A DNA stretch of 64,000 nucleotides. Source: Anaerolineae bacterium. Its GTDB lineage: Bacteria; Chloroflexota; Anaerolineae; Aggregatilineales; J027. The position numbers and the translations under genes were made by a program. This document shows, piece by piece, positions 1-6,467 of the stretch (within the stretch, counting starts at the first letter, position 1; each line of letters starts with the position of its first letter). The stretch is from the NCBI GenBank assembly GCA_008933735.1, contig WBUL01000005.1, positions 62,001 to 126,000 on the forward strand, given 5' to 3'. The notes beneath the pieces were generated by a model, which was not told where the DNA came from, did no database searches, and was given only the letters and a program-made list of their open reading frames with translations.

Positions 1-1
1 C

Positions 2-373
2 ACCGCCGCTGATTACGCCTATGCGATTTTCCATCAGCCCAACGTCAAATTCCCACAGCGTGCCGCCAAGATGCTCGGTTTCAATGATGAGCAGATCAAA
101 CATGGGCTGCTTTCGGACAAGGTTGGAAATGTGTACGCGGGAAGCAGTATGCTCGGTCTGACCGCTACCCTTGACCGCGCTCAACCGGGAGATCGGATTC
201 TGCTGGTTTCCTATGGCAGCGGAGCAGGGTCAGATGCGTTTGATCTTCTGGTGACCGATAAAATCACCGAACGGGTACGGCTTGCCCCAACGACACAGAG
301 CTATATTGACCGCCGCAAAGAGGTTGACTATGCCCTGTACACACGCTATCGGGGCAAGCTCCTGATGGGATAG
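2..373 (+). CDS. Hydroxymethylglutaryl-CoA synthase, archaeal type (3' end only)
   Basis: Only the last ~123 residues are in the window; the frame is open from base 2. The segment has F-H-Q-P-N (the catalytic His region of the HMG-CoA synthase/KAS III thiolase fold), then GNVYAGSS and SYGSGAGSDAF, which are typical of the C-terminal half of archaeal-type HMG-CoA synthases. The enzyme condenses acetyl-CoA with acetoacetyl-CoA for the mevalonate pathway. It is followed by a thiolase homologue and a DUF35 protein, the same set that forms a thiolase/HMGCS/DUF35 complex in archaea. In contrast to those two partners, the visible motifs of this protein look intact. Confidence 0.85.
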   Translation, partial: TAADYAYAIFHQPNVKFPQRAAKMLGFNDEQIKHGLLSDKVGNVYAGSSMLGLTATLDRAQPGDRILLVSYGSGAGSDAFDLLVTDKITERVRLAPTTQSYIDRRKEVDYALYTRYRGKLLMG

Positions 374-376
374 AGG

Positions 377-550
377 ATGGAATCGCTGGCGTACTGGTGT
401 GCCAGTTCATGTTTATTTGTGCTGGGTAGTCTTGTCCTGATGTTTGCCTTGCTGCGTTACAGCGGCGGTAAGCGGTACAAAAACCGCCGTTATGCGGAGC
501 TCATGTGGCAGGCGCAGCAGCGGGATACCGACTGGTGGTTAGATATTTAG
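377..550 (+). CDS. Small single-span membrane protein, 57 aa
   Basis: Starts three bases after the HMG-CoA synthase stop, with an AGAGG directly before the ATG, and ends 33 bases before the thiolase. Residues ~9-28 form one hydrophobic segment, followed by a basic stretch (GGKRYKNRRY) and an acidic, Trp-rich tail (DTDWWLDI). The positive-inside pattern suggests an N-out, C-in topology. I recognise no family. Its position inside the HMGCS-thiolase cluster suggests co-transcription, but a role in isoprenoid synthesis is not shown. Confidence 0.55.
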   Translation: MESLAYWCASSCLFVLGSLVLMFALLRYSGGKRYKNRRYAELMWQAQQRDTDWWLDI

Positions 551-583
551 GGGTGGTCTGTCCCCAGATGTGAAGGAGCAAAA

Positions 584-1747
584 ATGCAGGACGTATCAAT
601 AGTAGGAATTGGCATGACCCCGGTAGGTGAACACTGGGAGTTGGGCTTGCGTGAACTTTCCCAGCAGGCGATTCAGGCCGCACTGGAGGATGCGGGACTC
701 CGGCTGCAAGATGTCAATGCACTGGTGGTGGGCAATGCCCTGGGAACCTATATTAATAACCAGAGCCATGTTGCTGCTTTGGTCGCGGATTACGCAGGAT
801 TGCATGGTGTGGAGGCCTTCCGCGTTGAGGCGATGGATGCGTCGGGCGGTGTGGCCCTGCGGCAGGGAATGCAGATGATTGCCAGCGGCGCGGCAGAAGT
901 TGTCTTGGTGGTCGGGGTAGAAAATGTCACCGATGTGGTCGGCGCCGCACGGCATAATGCGCTGGCAACCGCTCTTGATGCGGAATTTGAGGCGGCACAT
1001 GGAGTGACTCCGGTGGCCGTCGCAGGTATGATGATGCGTCGCTACATGCACGAGTATGGGGTTGCGCTTAATCAGTTTGAAGGGTTCAGCATCAATGCTC
1101 ACCTGAATGGCAGCAAAAACCAAAATGCGATGTATCGTAATAAACTCAAGCCCGGTGCGTTTGCGGCTGCACCCGCTGTCGCTGACCCGGTGACCTTGTT
1201 CGACAGTGCCCCGGATGCTGATGGGGCATGTGCGCTGGTACTGACGCGGACAGAACGGGCAAAAGACATGATTCCTGTACCCGTGCGGGTTAAGAGCAGT
1301 GCGGCGGCAACGGATACATTGGCCGTTCACAGCCGCGAGGATGTGCTCTTCTTACGGGCGGCGAACGTCGCTGCCGGGCGGGCATACCAACTGGCAGGAA
1401 TCGCCCCAACGGATATTCATCTCCTGGAACTCCACGATGCCTATACTATCCTGACAGCCTTGCAATTAGAAGCGATTGGTTTCGCGGAACGGGGTCGAGG
1501 CTGGGGGCTGGCAGTCGATAACAAAATTGGCCTGACGGGTGAACTGCCCATCAGCACGTTTGGCGGCCTCAAGGCACGCGGCAACCCGCTTGGGGCAACG
1601 GGTGTGTACCAGGCTGCCGAAGTTGCCCTTCAACTTCGTGGGACTGCGGGCGAAAACCAGGTCCCGAATGCTCGAATTGGCATGGCATTGAATCTGGGCG
1701 GGCTGGGAACGACTGCCGTCGCGCATATCCTGGAACGGGTTGACTAA
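584..1747 (+). CDS. Thiolase-family protein (SCP2/archaeal type) lacking the catalytic Cys
   Basis: 387 aa, full length for archaeal acetyl-CoA acetyltransferase. Start ATG follows GAAGGAG. The N-terminal GIGMTPVGEH motif, the central block VEAMDASGG, LELHDAYTI and GGLKARGNPLGATG align with family signatures. Two catalytic positions differ: the nucleophile in the usual E-A-x-C-A-S-G is Asp85 (codon 836-838), and the GHP histidine is Asn334 (codon 1583-1585). The HDAYT histidine is kept. A normal Claisen condensation is therefore unlikely. It could be a structural partner of HMG-CoA synthase and DUF35, channelling acetoacetyl-CoA, or have another reaction. The fold assignment is secure; the activity is not. 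Confidence 0.85.
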   Translation: MQDVSIVGIGMTPVGEHWELGLRELSQQAIQAALEDAGLRLQDVNALVVGNALGTYINNQSHVAALVADYAGLHGVEAFRVEAMDASGGVALRQGMQMIASGAAEVVLVVGVENVTDVVGAARHNALATALDAEFEAAHGVTPVAVAGMMMRRYMHEYGVALNQFEGFSINAHLNGSKNQNAMYRNKLKPGAFAAAPAVADPVTLFDSAPDADGACALVLTRTERAKDMIPVPVRVKSSAAATDTLAVHSREDVLFLRAANVAAGRAYQLAGIAPTDIHLLELHDAYTILTALQLEAIGFAERGRGWGLAVDNKIGLTGELPISTFGGLKARGNPLGATGVYQAAEVALQLRGTAGENQVPNARIGMALNLGGLGTTAVAHILERVD

Positions 1748-1777
1748 CTGCGCTGCATGAAAAAGAGATAAAAAAGG

Positions 1778-1826
1778 CTCTCAAAGCCTCTCGTGATTGC
1801 GGTTTGAGAGGTATTGAGAGTTTTTT
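1778..1826 (+). terminator. Intrinsic terminator after the thiolase gene
   Basis: A 15-bp stem with two central mismatches (arms 1778-1792 and 1806-1820, CTCTCAA...TTGAGAG at the base) is followed at once by six T. An A-run before it (1771-1775) could make it work on both strands. It splits the thiolase from the DUF35 genes, so the latter need read-through or their own promoter. A second perfect 8-bp inverted repeat (TTTGCTGC/GCAGCAAA, 1824-1831 and 1842-1849) lies directly downstream. Confidence 0.7.
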
Positions 1827-1878
1827 GCTGCTAAGATTTTGGCAGCAAACAATCTTTGTGAAAGGAAGAACAAGCACA

Positions 1879-2076
1879 ATGCGCGTGAGTGAGAGTTGGC
1901 GCTTGAAAAAACAGCGCTACACCCTGGAAGGCAAAGTCAATGAAGAAACTGGCAAAGTTTCCTTTCCACCACGTCTGGTTGAACCGCGCCAGGTAGAGAC
2001 GTTTGACTTCAGCAAACCAGCGCAGCCCGAAGCCTACGACTGGCCTGTCAAAGTCTATGAGAAGGTAGGCTCGTAG
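1879..2076 (+). CDS. DUF35 N-terminal part (zinc-ribbon remnant), 65 aa
   Basis: ATG 1879 is preferred over upstream frames because it follows GAAAGGAAG and begins the conserved part. The sequence resembles the N-terminal helix plus rubredoxin-like zinc ribbon of DUF35 proteins: W-R...RY.LEG, then GKVSFPPR. In the family the ribbon reads C-x2-C-G...FPPR..CP.C; here the four Cys positions appear as Asn, Thr, Glu and Gln (NEETG, FPPR, LVEPRQ), so no zinc should bind. The stop TAG (2074-2076) overlaps the GTG of the next gene. In the archaeal complex DUF35 bridges thiolase and HMG-CoA synthase. Confidence 0.65.
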   Translation: MRVSESWRLKKQRYTLEGKVNEETGKVSFPPRLVEPRQVETFDFSKPAQPEAYDWPVKVYEKVGS

Positions 2077-2387
2077 TGGTGCTTCGTGTACCCAGCAAAC
2101 AAAAACAGGCTTCGTCCAACCCCTTCGAATTTAGCGGCCTTGGTGAAATATACAGCTTCACAAGGGTGATGGATGCGCCAGAGGGGTTTGAAGAAAGCGC
2201 CCCTTATCTTGTAGCCTTGGTGAAATTGGACGAAGGCCCAATGCTAACAGCTCAACTGACAGACATTGCCAGTCCTGAGCAGGTTCAAATAGGGATGCGT
2301 GTAGAAATGGTGACCCGCCGCATCCGCACCAACGGCCCAGATGGAATTATCGAATACGGATACAAGTTCCGTCCAGTTCATAGCTAG
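2076..2387 (+). CDS. DUF35 C-terminal OB-fold protein, 103 aa
   Basis: Begins with GTG 2076 inside the TAGTG stop/start overlap with the zinc-ribbon gene, a layout that fits translational coupling. The body (FEFSGLGEIYSFTRV...APYLVALVKLDEGPMLTAQL...IGMRVEMVTR) matches the OB-fold acyl-CoA-binding half of DUF35/ChsH2-type proteins. Normally this domain is fused to the zinc ribbon in one chain of ~140 residues. Here the order is kept but the chain is split. A frameshift in a single gene is an alternative, since the two parts are adjacent and in different frames. Confidence 0.7.
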   Translation: MVLRVPSKQKQASSNPFEFSGLGEIYSFTRVMDAPEGFEESAPYLVALVKLDEGPMLTAQLTDIASPEQVQIGMRVEMVTRRIRTNGPDGIIEYGYKFRPVHS

Positions 2388-2393
2388 ATGCCG

Positions 2394-2419
2394 CGCCCGT
2401 CACAAACGGGCGTTTTTTT
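2394..2419 (+). terminator. Intrinsic terminator of the DUF35 genes
   Basis: A perfect 7-bp GC-rich stem (CGCCCGT 2394-2400 and ACGGGCG 2406-2412) with a 5-nt loop is followed by seven T (2413-2419). It ends the mevalonate-type cluster. Confidence 0.85.
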
Positions 2420-2431
2420 ACTGAATTCAGC

Positions 2432-2686
2432 CTACGGTAATTCAACACTGTTGGTCAGAATCAGCAGCAGCATACTGACAACCAGCACCACACCAAACAG
2501 CCCGATTGACAGAAACATTCGCTCGACAGCGGTCATACCAAATAGTTTGTCTTCTTCGACTCGTTCGAGACCCGTCTCGTGACCGATACGGAGATCAAAG
2601 TCCTGCTCCTGGGCGATGCGGCGCAGATCGCTAATATCGACTTCCTGCCGTCGGCTTTGTTTTTTCGGTGCCCCTTTATTCGCCAT
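2432..2686 (-). CDS. Small membrane protein with charged N-terminus, 84 aa
   Basis: The N-terminal ~55 residues are strongly charged (ANKGAPKKQSRRQEVDISDL, then E/D-rich to VEEDKLFG) and the C-terminus carries one membrane span (~residues 58-78, SIGLFGVVLVVSMLLLIL). This predicts a tail-anchored or single-span protein with a cytoplasmic N-terminal region. No family recognised. It has its own divergent promoter facing away from the PLP-enzyme gene. Confidence 0.6.
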   Translation of the reverse strand: MANKGAPKKQSRRQEVDISDLRRIAQEQDFDLRIGHETGLERVEEDKLFGMTAVERMFLSIGLFGVVLVVSMLLLILTNSVELP

Positions 2687-2716
2687 GCTTTCACGCCCTT
2701 TTTGTTGTTTTTTTCA

Positions 2717-2745
2717 AGGATACAATCTGTTGTTAGCAATGGCAA
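2717..2745 (-). promoter_or_regulatory. Sigma-70-type promoter for the 84-aa membrane protein
   Basis: On the minus strand TTGCCA (2740-2745) and TATCCT (2717-2722) are separated by exactly 17 bp. The expected start site is ~25 bases before the ATG. A possible divergent plus-strand element, TTAGCA (2733-2738) N17 TATGAT (2756-2761), overlaps it and could serve the PLP-enzyme gene. Confidence 0.5.
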
Positions 2746-2811
2746 CTAGATGCGTTATGATTGAGTGATTAGCCCGATGGGCTAAAGCTGCTAATGAAGG
2801 AGAAACCTTAC

Positions 2812-4275
2812 GTGATTGATCTGAGTATTCAATCATCAATTCGTCAGAAAAATATCGATCTGGCGCGTGATAAAAAAATCTTCTTACCCACTTTTGAAAT
2901 GATGTGCAACCCGGATAAACTGCCTCTCCAGGTGCACGAAGGGCTGAAAAAGATTGGTTTGTGGGACATTAATCCGCTGAATCTGGCGCGGATTACCTGG
3001 CGAAATGAGCCTGTCGATGCGGGTGGCGGTTTTGGAGAAGTGAATTTTCTGGAAATTCCTCGCGCTATGACAGGAGTGAGAGCGCGAATTTTTACCCTGG
3101 TGGGCAAATGGTTCCCAACGGGTGCACACAAAGTTGGTGCTACGTATGGCTGCCTTGTGCCCCGTCTGGTCACCGGTCAGTTTGATGCCACCAAAGATAA
3201 AGCGGTCTGGCCTTCGACGGGGAACTACTGCCGGGGCGGGGCCTATAATTCGGCGCTGCTGGGCTGTGGGTCGATTGCCATTTTGCCTGAGGGTATGAGT
3301 GCGGAGCGCTTCGCCTGGTTGAAATCGGTGGCGGGCGAGGTGATTGCGACCTACGGAACGGAAAGCAATGTCAAAGAGATTTTCGATAAGGTGAATGAAC
3401 TGAGGACGACTCGCAGGGACATTTTTATCTTTGACCAGTTCTCTGAACTTGGCAATCATTTGTGGCATTACGAGGTGACTGGCAGCGCAATTTTGCGGGT
3501 TCTGGAACAGGTGATGGGGCCGGATGATCATTTTGCGGGTTTCGTTTCCGCGACGGGGTCAAGCGGCACAATCGGTGCAGGCGATAGGCTGAAAGAGGTG
3601 TTCCCGCAAAGCAAAATCGCTGCCAGCGAAGCGTTACAATGCCCTACACTGCTGTATAACGGATTTGGCGAACACCGGATTGAGGGTATCGGGGACAAAC
3701 ATATCCCCTGGATTCACAATATCAAAAATACCGATATGGCTGTCGGAGTGGATGACAACGCGACCATTCATCTCATGCGCTTATTTAATGAATCTGCCGG
3801 GCAGGCGTACCTGCTCAAAATGGGGGTGCCGGAAGATTTTATCCCGAAACTAGCACTGTTCGGAATTTCGGGAATTGGGAACATGCTGACCGCGATGAAA
3901 ATGGCCAAGTACTACGAACTGGAAGAAAACGACATTCTGTTCACCATCAACACCGACTCAATGGAGATGTATAAGAGCCGCGTGGTTGAGGAACAGGAGC
4001 GGCATGGCGATTATACCGCTGAAGATGCTGTTGCCGATTATCACCGCTATGTGCTGGGGACGAACATCGAACATGTGCAGGAATTGGGATATTACGACCG
4101 TAAGCGAATCCACAATTTGAAGTATTACACCTGGATCGAACAGCAGGGCAAGAATGTCGAAGAACTAAACGCCCAGTGGTATGACCGCACCTACTGGACT
4201 GGTCTGCACACACAGACCGCCGAAATAGATGCTCTGATTCATGAGTTCAACGCGCAGGTTGGGCTGTACCGCTAA
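2812..4275 (+). CDS. Fold-type II PLP-dependent enzyme (cysteine synthase/tryptophan synthase beta superfamily)
   Basis: 487 aa from GTG 2812. I chose this start because AAGGAG (2797-2802) lies 9 bases before it; the in-frame ATG at 2794 has no ribosome site. PLP features: Lys107 in PTGAHKVGATYG (Schiff-base Lys), STGNYCRGG (substrate/phosphate loop) and ATGSSGTIGAGD (glycine-rich phosphate clamp). It is much longer than O-acetylserine sulfhydrylase (~310 aa), with an extra N-terminal ~75 residues and a C-terminal ~90-residue extension containing YYDRKRIHNLKYYTWIEQQG. Substrate unknown; a beta-elimination/replacement or ammonia-lyase-type reaction is likely from the family. No linked pathway gene. 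Confidence 0.7.
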   Translation: MIDLSIQSSIRQKNIDLARDKKIFLPTFEMMCNPDKLPLQVHEGLKKIGLWDINPLNLARITWRNEPVDAGGGFGEVNFLEIPRAMTGVRARIFTLVGKWFPTGAHKVGATYGCLVPRLVTGQFDATKDKAVWPSTGNYCRGGAYNSALLGCGSIAILPEGMSAERFAWLKSVAGEVIATYGTESNVKEIFDKVNELRTTRRDIFIFDQFSELGNHLWHYEVTGSAILRVLEQVMGPDDHFAGFVSATGSSGTIGAGDRLKEVFPQSKIAASEALQCPTLLYNGFGEHRIEGIGDKHIPWIHNIKNTDMAVGVDDNATIHLMRLFNESAGQAYLLKMGVPEDFIPKLALFGISGIGNMLTAMKMAKYYELEENDILFTINTDSMEMYKSRVVEEQERHGDYTAEDAVADYHRYVLGTNIEHVQELGYYDRKRIHNLKYYTWIEQQGKNVEELNAQWYDRTYWTGLHTQTAEIDALIHEFNAQVGLYR

Positions 4276-4287
4276 TTTATGTTTTTA

Positions 4288-4313
4288 CCGCCAGTGATGC
4301 TGTTCACTGGCGG
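4288..4313. terminator. Perfect 10-bp hairpin between convergent genes
   Basis: CCGCCAGTGA (4288-4297) pairs with TCACTGGCGG (4304-4313) around a 6-nt loop, in the 48-bp gap between the PLP-enzyme and murI stops. No U-tract follows on either strand, so it is an unusual bidirectional terminator or mRNA 3'-end stabiliser rather than a textbook terminator. Confidence 0.5.
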
Positions 4314-4323
4314 GTCATCTCAG

Positions 4324-5133
4324 TCACACCACCAATTTCCCATTCTGCCAGCGCAGTTCCCGGACATCGCGCTGGAGCTCCCCAAGTAATCCATTCATTT
4401 GTTGGCGCAGATGGTCGGCAGAACCAGAGGTGTAATAAATCGTTTTTCCTGCCTGATTCTTGTCCGCCAGCAGATGTTTTTCCGTTAGCACACGCTCCAC
4501 CTGCCGTGCGACAGCGGGCGCAGGATCGATGATGGTGACATTTTCCGTCATGGCGGCTTGCAAGACGGGTTTGAGAAATGAAAAATGGGTGCATCCCAGG
4601 ACAAGCTGGTCAGCCCTGGCACGGATAATCGGAGACAGCATTTCGCGGACATTCTGGATGTCGGTTTCTGTCCAGGGGTTACCCCGTTCAGCCAGTGTGA
4701 CCAGTTCCGGGCAGGGTCGGGTGACCACTTTTATATCATGGGCGAAGCGATCCAGCAGACTTGCGTACAGTTGACCCTGAAAGGTGGCCGCCGTTGCAAT
4801 AACGCCGATCACACCAGACTTTGTATCGCGGGCGGCGGGTTTGATGGCAGGCTCCATACCGACAAACGGCACATCAGGAAACTTCGACCGTAAATAGTAC
4901 AACGCAGCAGCGCTGGCGGTGTTGCAGGCCAAAACAACTAATTTAACACCTTGCGAGAGAAAGAACCGTGTGATGCCTTCAGTGAATAGCTGGACTTCCG
5001 TAAGCGAGCGGGGCCCATAGGGGAGATTGGCCTGGTCAGCCAGAAAAATCAAATGTTCACGAGGCAGGCGTTTCTGGATATCTTGCAGGACAGACAATCC
5101 GCCTATCCCGGAATCCAGTACGCCTACCGGCAT
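4324..5133 (-). CDS. murI: Glutamate racemase
   Basis: 269 aa, usual length. Converts L- to D-glutamate for peptidoglycan, in the cytoplasm. The two-base mechanism residues are present: D7-S8 in GVLDSGIGG, Cys70 in LACNTAS, and the second Cys in VLGCTHFSFL. The PYGPRS motif (residues ~38-43) is also kept. The start overlaps the end of the peptidase C26 gene by 10 bases, and the run starts with rplS, so all three are probably one transcript. Confidence 0.95.
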   Translation of the reverse strand: MPVGVLDSGIGGLSVLQDIQKRLPREHLIFLADQANLPYGPRSLTEVQLFTEGITRFFLSQGVKLVVLACNTASAAALYYLRSKFPDVPFVGMEPAIKPAARDTKSGVIGVIATAATFQGQLYASLLDRFAHDIKVVTRPCPELVTLAERGNPWTETDIQNVREMLSPIIRARADQLVLGCTHFSFLKPVLQAAMTENVTIIDPAPAVARQVERVLTEKHLLADKNQAGKTIYYTSGSADHLRQQMNGLLGELQRDVRELRWQNGKLVV

Positions 5134-5855
5134 ACCGCCTCGGCAAACTGCTGAAACAGCGCCTGCATTTGCGGATGGAACTCAAATAATTCTTCCGGGT
5201 GCCACTGCACCCCGACAAAAAAGCGGGCACCGGGAATCTCCACCCCTTCGATCAATCCGTCCGGGGCATAGGCAAACGGGTGAAGTTCGCGTCCGAGTTC
5301 TTTGATCGCCTGATGGTGGATGCTGTTGACTTCAACGAGACCGGTTCCAAGAGAAGGTTTCACCGTTGAGTTGGAGGCCACTTCAACAGTATGCAGCAGC
5401 ATTTTACGTTCCGCGGCAGTAGAACCTATTCGGTGGGTAATGGATGACTCTGTCTCAGAAGGAATATCCATAATCAGGGTTCCGCCGAACGCGATATTCA
5501 TCACCTGCTGTCCCCGACAGATTCCAAGTAATGGTTTGTTGTCCTCATACGCCCAGCGAATCAGGTTGATCTCGGTCGTGTCCCGTGCATCTTCGACATC
5601 GTAAACTAAATCGCACGAGTCCCGCCCGGAATAGCGTGGGTTTACGTCCCCGCCACCGCTGATCAGGATTCCGTCTACACGCTCATACAGGGAGCGAAGG
5701 GCTTCAGGATTCTCAGTGGAAGGCACAAGGACAGGCATGACGCCGCACGCCAGCAAAGCACGGGTATATGCCTGCGGCAGCAGGTGCGTGAGCACCCCTG
5801 AGTTCTCACGTATATAACTGGATGTTGTGACCGCAACCAGGGGGGCAATCCCCAT
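5124..5855 (-). CDS. Class I glutamine amidotransferase-like hydrolase (peptidase C26, PuuD-like)
   Basis: 243 aa. The nucleophile elbow GICRG places Cys113; the partner His-Glu are in VGVQWHPEE near the C-terminus, giving a complete Cys-His-Glu triad. ISGGGDVNPRYSG is typical of gamma-glutamyl-GABA hydrolases and related gamma-Glu-X hydrolases. No synthetase or transporter of a putrescine pathway is nearby, so the substrate is open; with murI it may act on gamma-glutamyl compounds. Five bases separate it from the rplS stop; it overlaps murI. Confidence 0.85.
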   Translation of the reverse strand: MGIAPLVAVTTSSYIRENSGVLTHLLPQAYTRALLACGVMPVLVPSTENPEALRSLYERVDGILISGGGDVNPRYSGRDSCDLVYDVEDARDTTEINLIRWAYEDNKPLLGICRGQQVMNIAFGGTLIMDIPSETESSITHRIGSTAAERKMLLHTVEVASNSTVKPSLGTGLVEVNSIHHQAIKELGRELHPFAYAPDGLIEGVEIPGARFFVGVQWHPEELFEFHPQMQALFQQFAEAVCR

Positions 5856-5860
5856 AAAGG

Positions 5861-6292
5861 TTAGCCCTCGCTGCTGGTAGTGGCTTCGGGCTTGGGAACG
5901 CGCTTGTAGGCCGCTTTGCTCTTTGGCTTGTTGCGGTTGACAACGCGCTCTTCCTTCAGACGTGCCGATTTACCACTCAGTTCACGCATGTGGTACAGTT
6001 GGGCGCGGCGCACTTTATTATGCCGAGTCACTTCGATTTTCTCGATACGTGGGCTCTTGTACAGGAAGGTGCGTTCTACCCCAATCCCGTGACTGGCAAT
6101 ACGGCGTACCGTAAAAGTGCGACTCTGCCCGGTGCCTCGATTCTTCATTACACGCCCGTGAAAAACCTGCACACGACTGCGCCCGCCTTCCACGACGTTA
6201 ATATGCACGCGAACATCATCGCCTGGATAGATTTCAGGAAAATCCTGGTCAGGATTACGATCCTCAATAGATTCAATCAATGGATGTTTCAT
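5861..6292 (-). CDS. rplS: 50S ribosomal protein L19
   Basis: 143 aa. The L19 core is clear: PGDDVRVHINVVEGGRSRVQ, FHGRVMKNRGTG, FTVRRIASHGIGVERTFL, SPRIEKIEV and KVRRAQLYHMRELSGKSARL. The C-terminal tail (~25 aa, Lys/Pro rich, ending EATTSSEG) is a lineage extension. ATG at 6292 is preferred over the upstream in-frame codon at 6319 because GAGGCG precedes it and the upstream part lies in a hairpin. L19 sits at the 30S-50S interface. Being promoter-proximal to a C26 hydrolase and murI is unusual; L19 normally pairs with trmD/rimM. Confidence 0.95.
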   Translation of the reverse strand: MKHPLIESIEDRNPDQDFPEIYPGDDVRVHINVVEGGRSRVQVFHGRVMKNRGTGQSRTFTVRRIASHGIGVERTFLYKSPRIEKIEVTRHNKVRRAQLYHMRELSGKSARLKEERVVNRNKPKSKAAYKRVPKPEATTSSEG

Positions 6293-6302
6293 GTTTCGCC
6301 TC

Positions 6303-6331
6303 AAAAATAGCGCGGACATGATGCCGCGCTA
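6303..6331 (-). promoter_or_regulatory. Terminator-like hairpin in the rplS 5' leader
   Basis: Read on the minus strand, a perfect 8-bp GC-rich stem (TAGCGCGG...CCGCGCTA; arms 6308-6315 and 6324-6331, 8-nt loop) is followed at once by TTTTT and then the rplS Shine-Dalgarno. There is no upstream minus-strand gene to terminate, so this is best read as an attenuator or autoregulatory leader of rplS. Confidence 0.55.
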
Positions 6332-6349
6332 AAGGTTATTGGATTGGGC

Positions 6350-6378
6350 ATTCTAGCAGAGGCGCGATGTATTTTCAA
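6350..6378 (-). promoter_or_regulatory. Sigma-70-type promoter of rplS
   Basis: Minus strand TTGAAA (6373-6378), 17-bp spacer, TAGAAT (6350-6355). The predicted start near 6343 gives a ~50-nt leader holding the hairpin at 6308-6331. Confidence 0.65.
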
Positions 6379-6467
6379 TGTAATTTTTGAGCGGTGTCGT
6401 TTGGCATTCGATTTTGCGCTGGAAACACCCTAAAATCAGGATATAGAGCAAAGGATTCTACCGAACT

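Noticed and set aside
596..1330. 244-codon antisense frame opposite the thiolase gene
   Set aside because: Cys/His/Arg-rich composition and no family signal; the plus-strand gene is clear.
6293..6319. Nine-residue N-terminal extension of L19
   Set aside because: It overlaps the leader hairpin and lacks a ribosome site; L19 homology starts at the ATG at 6292.
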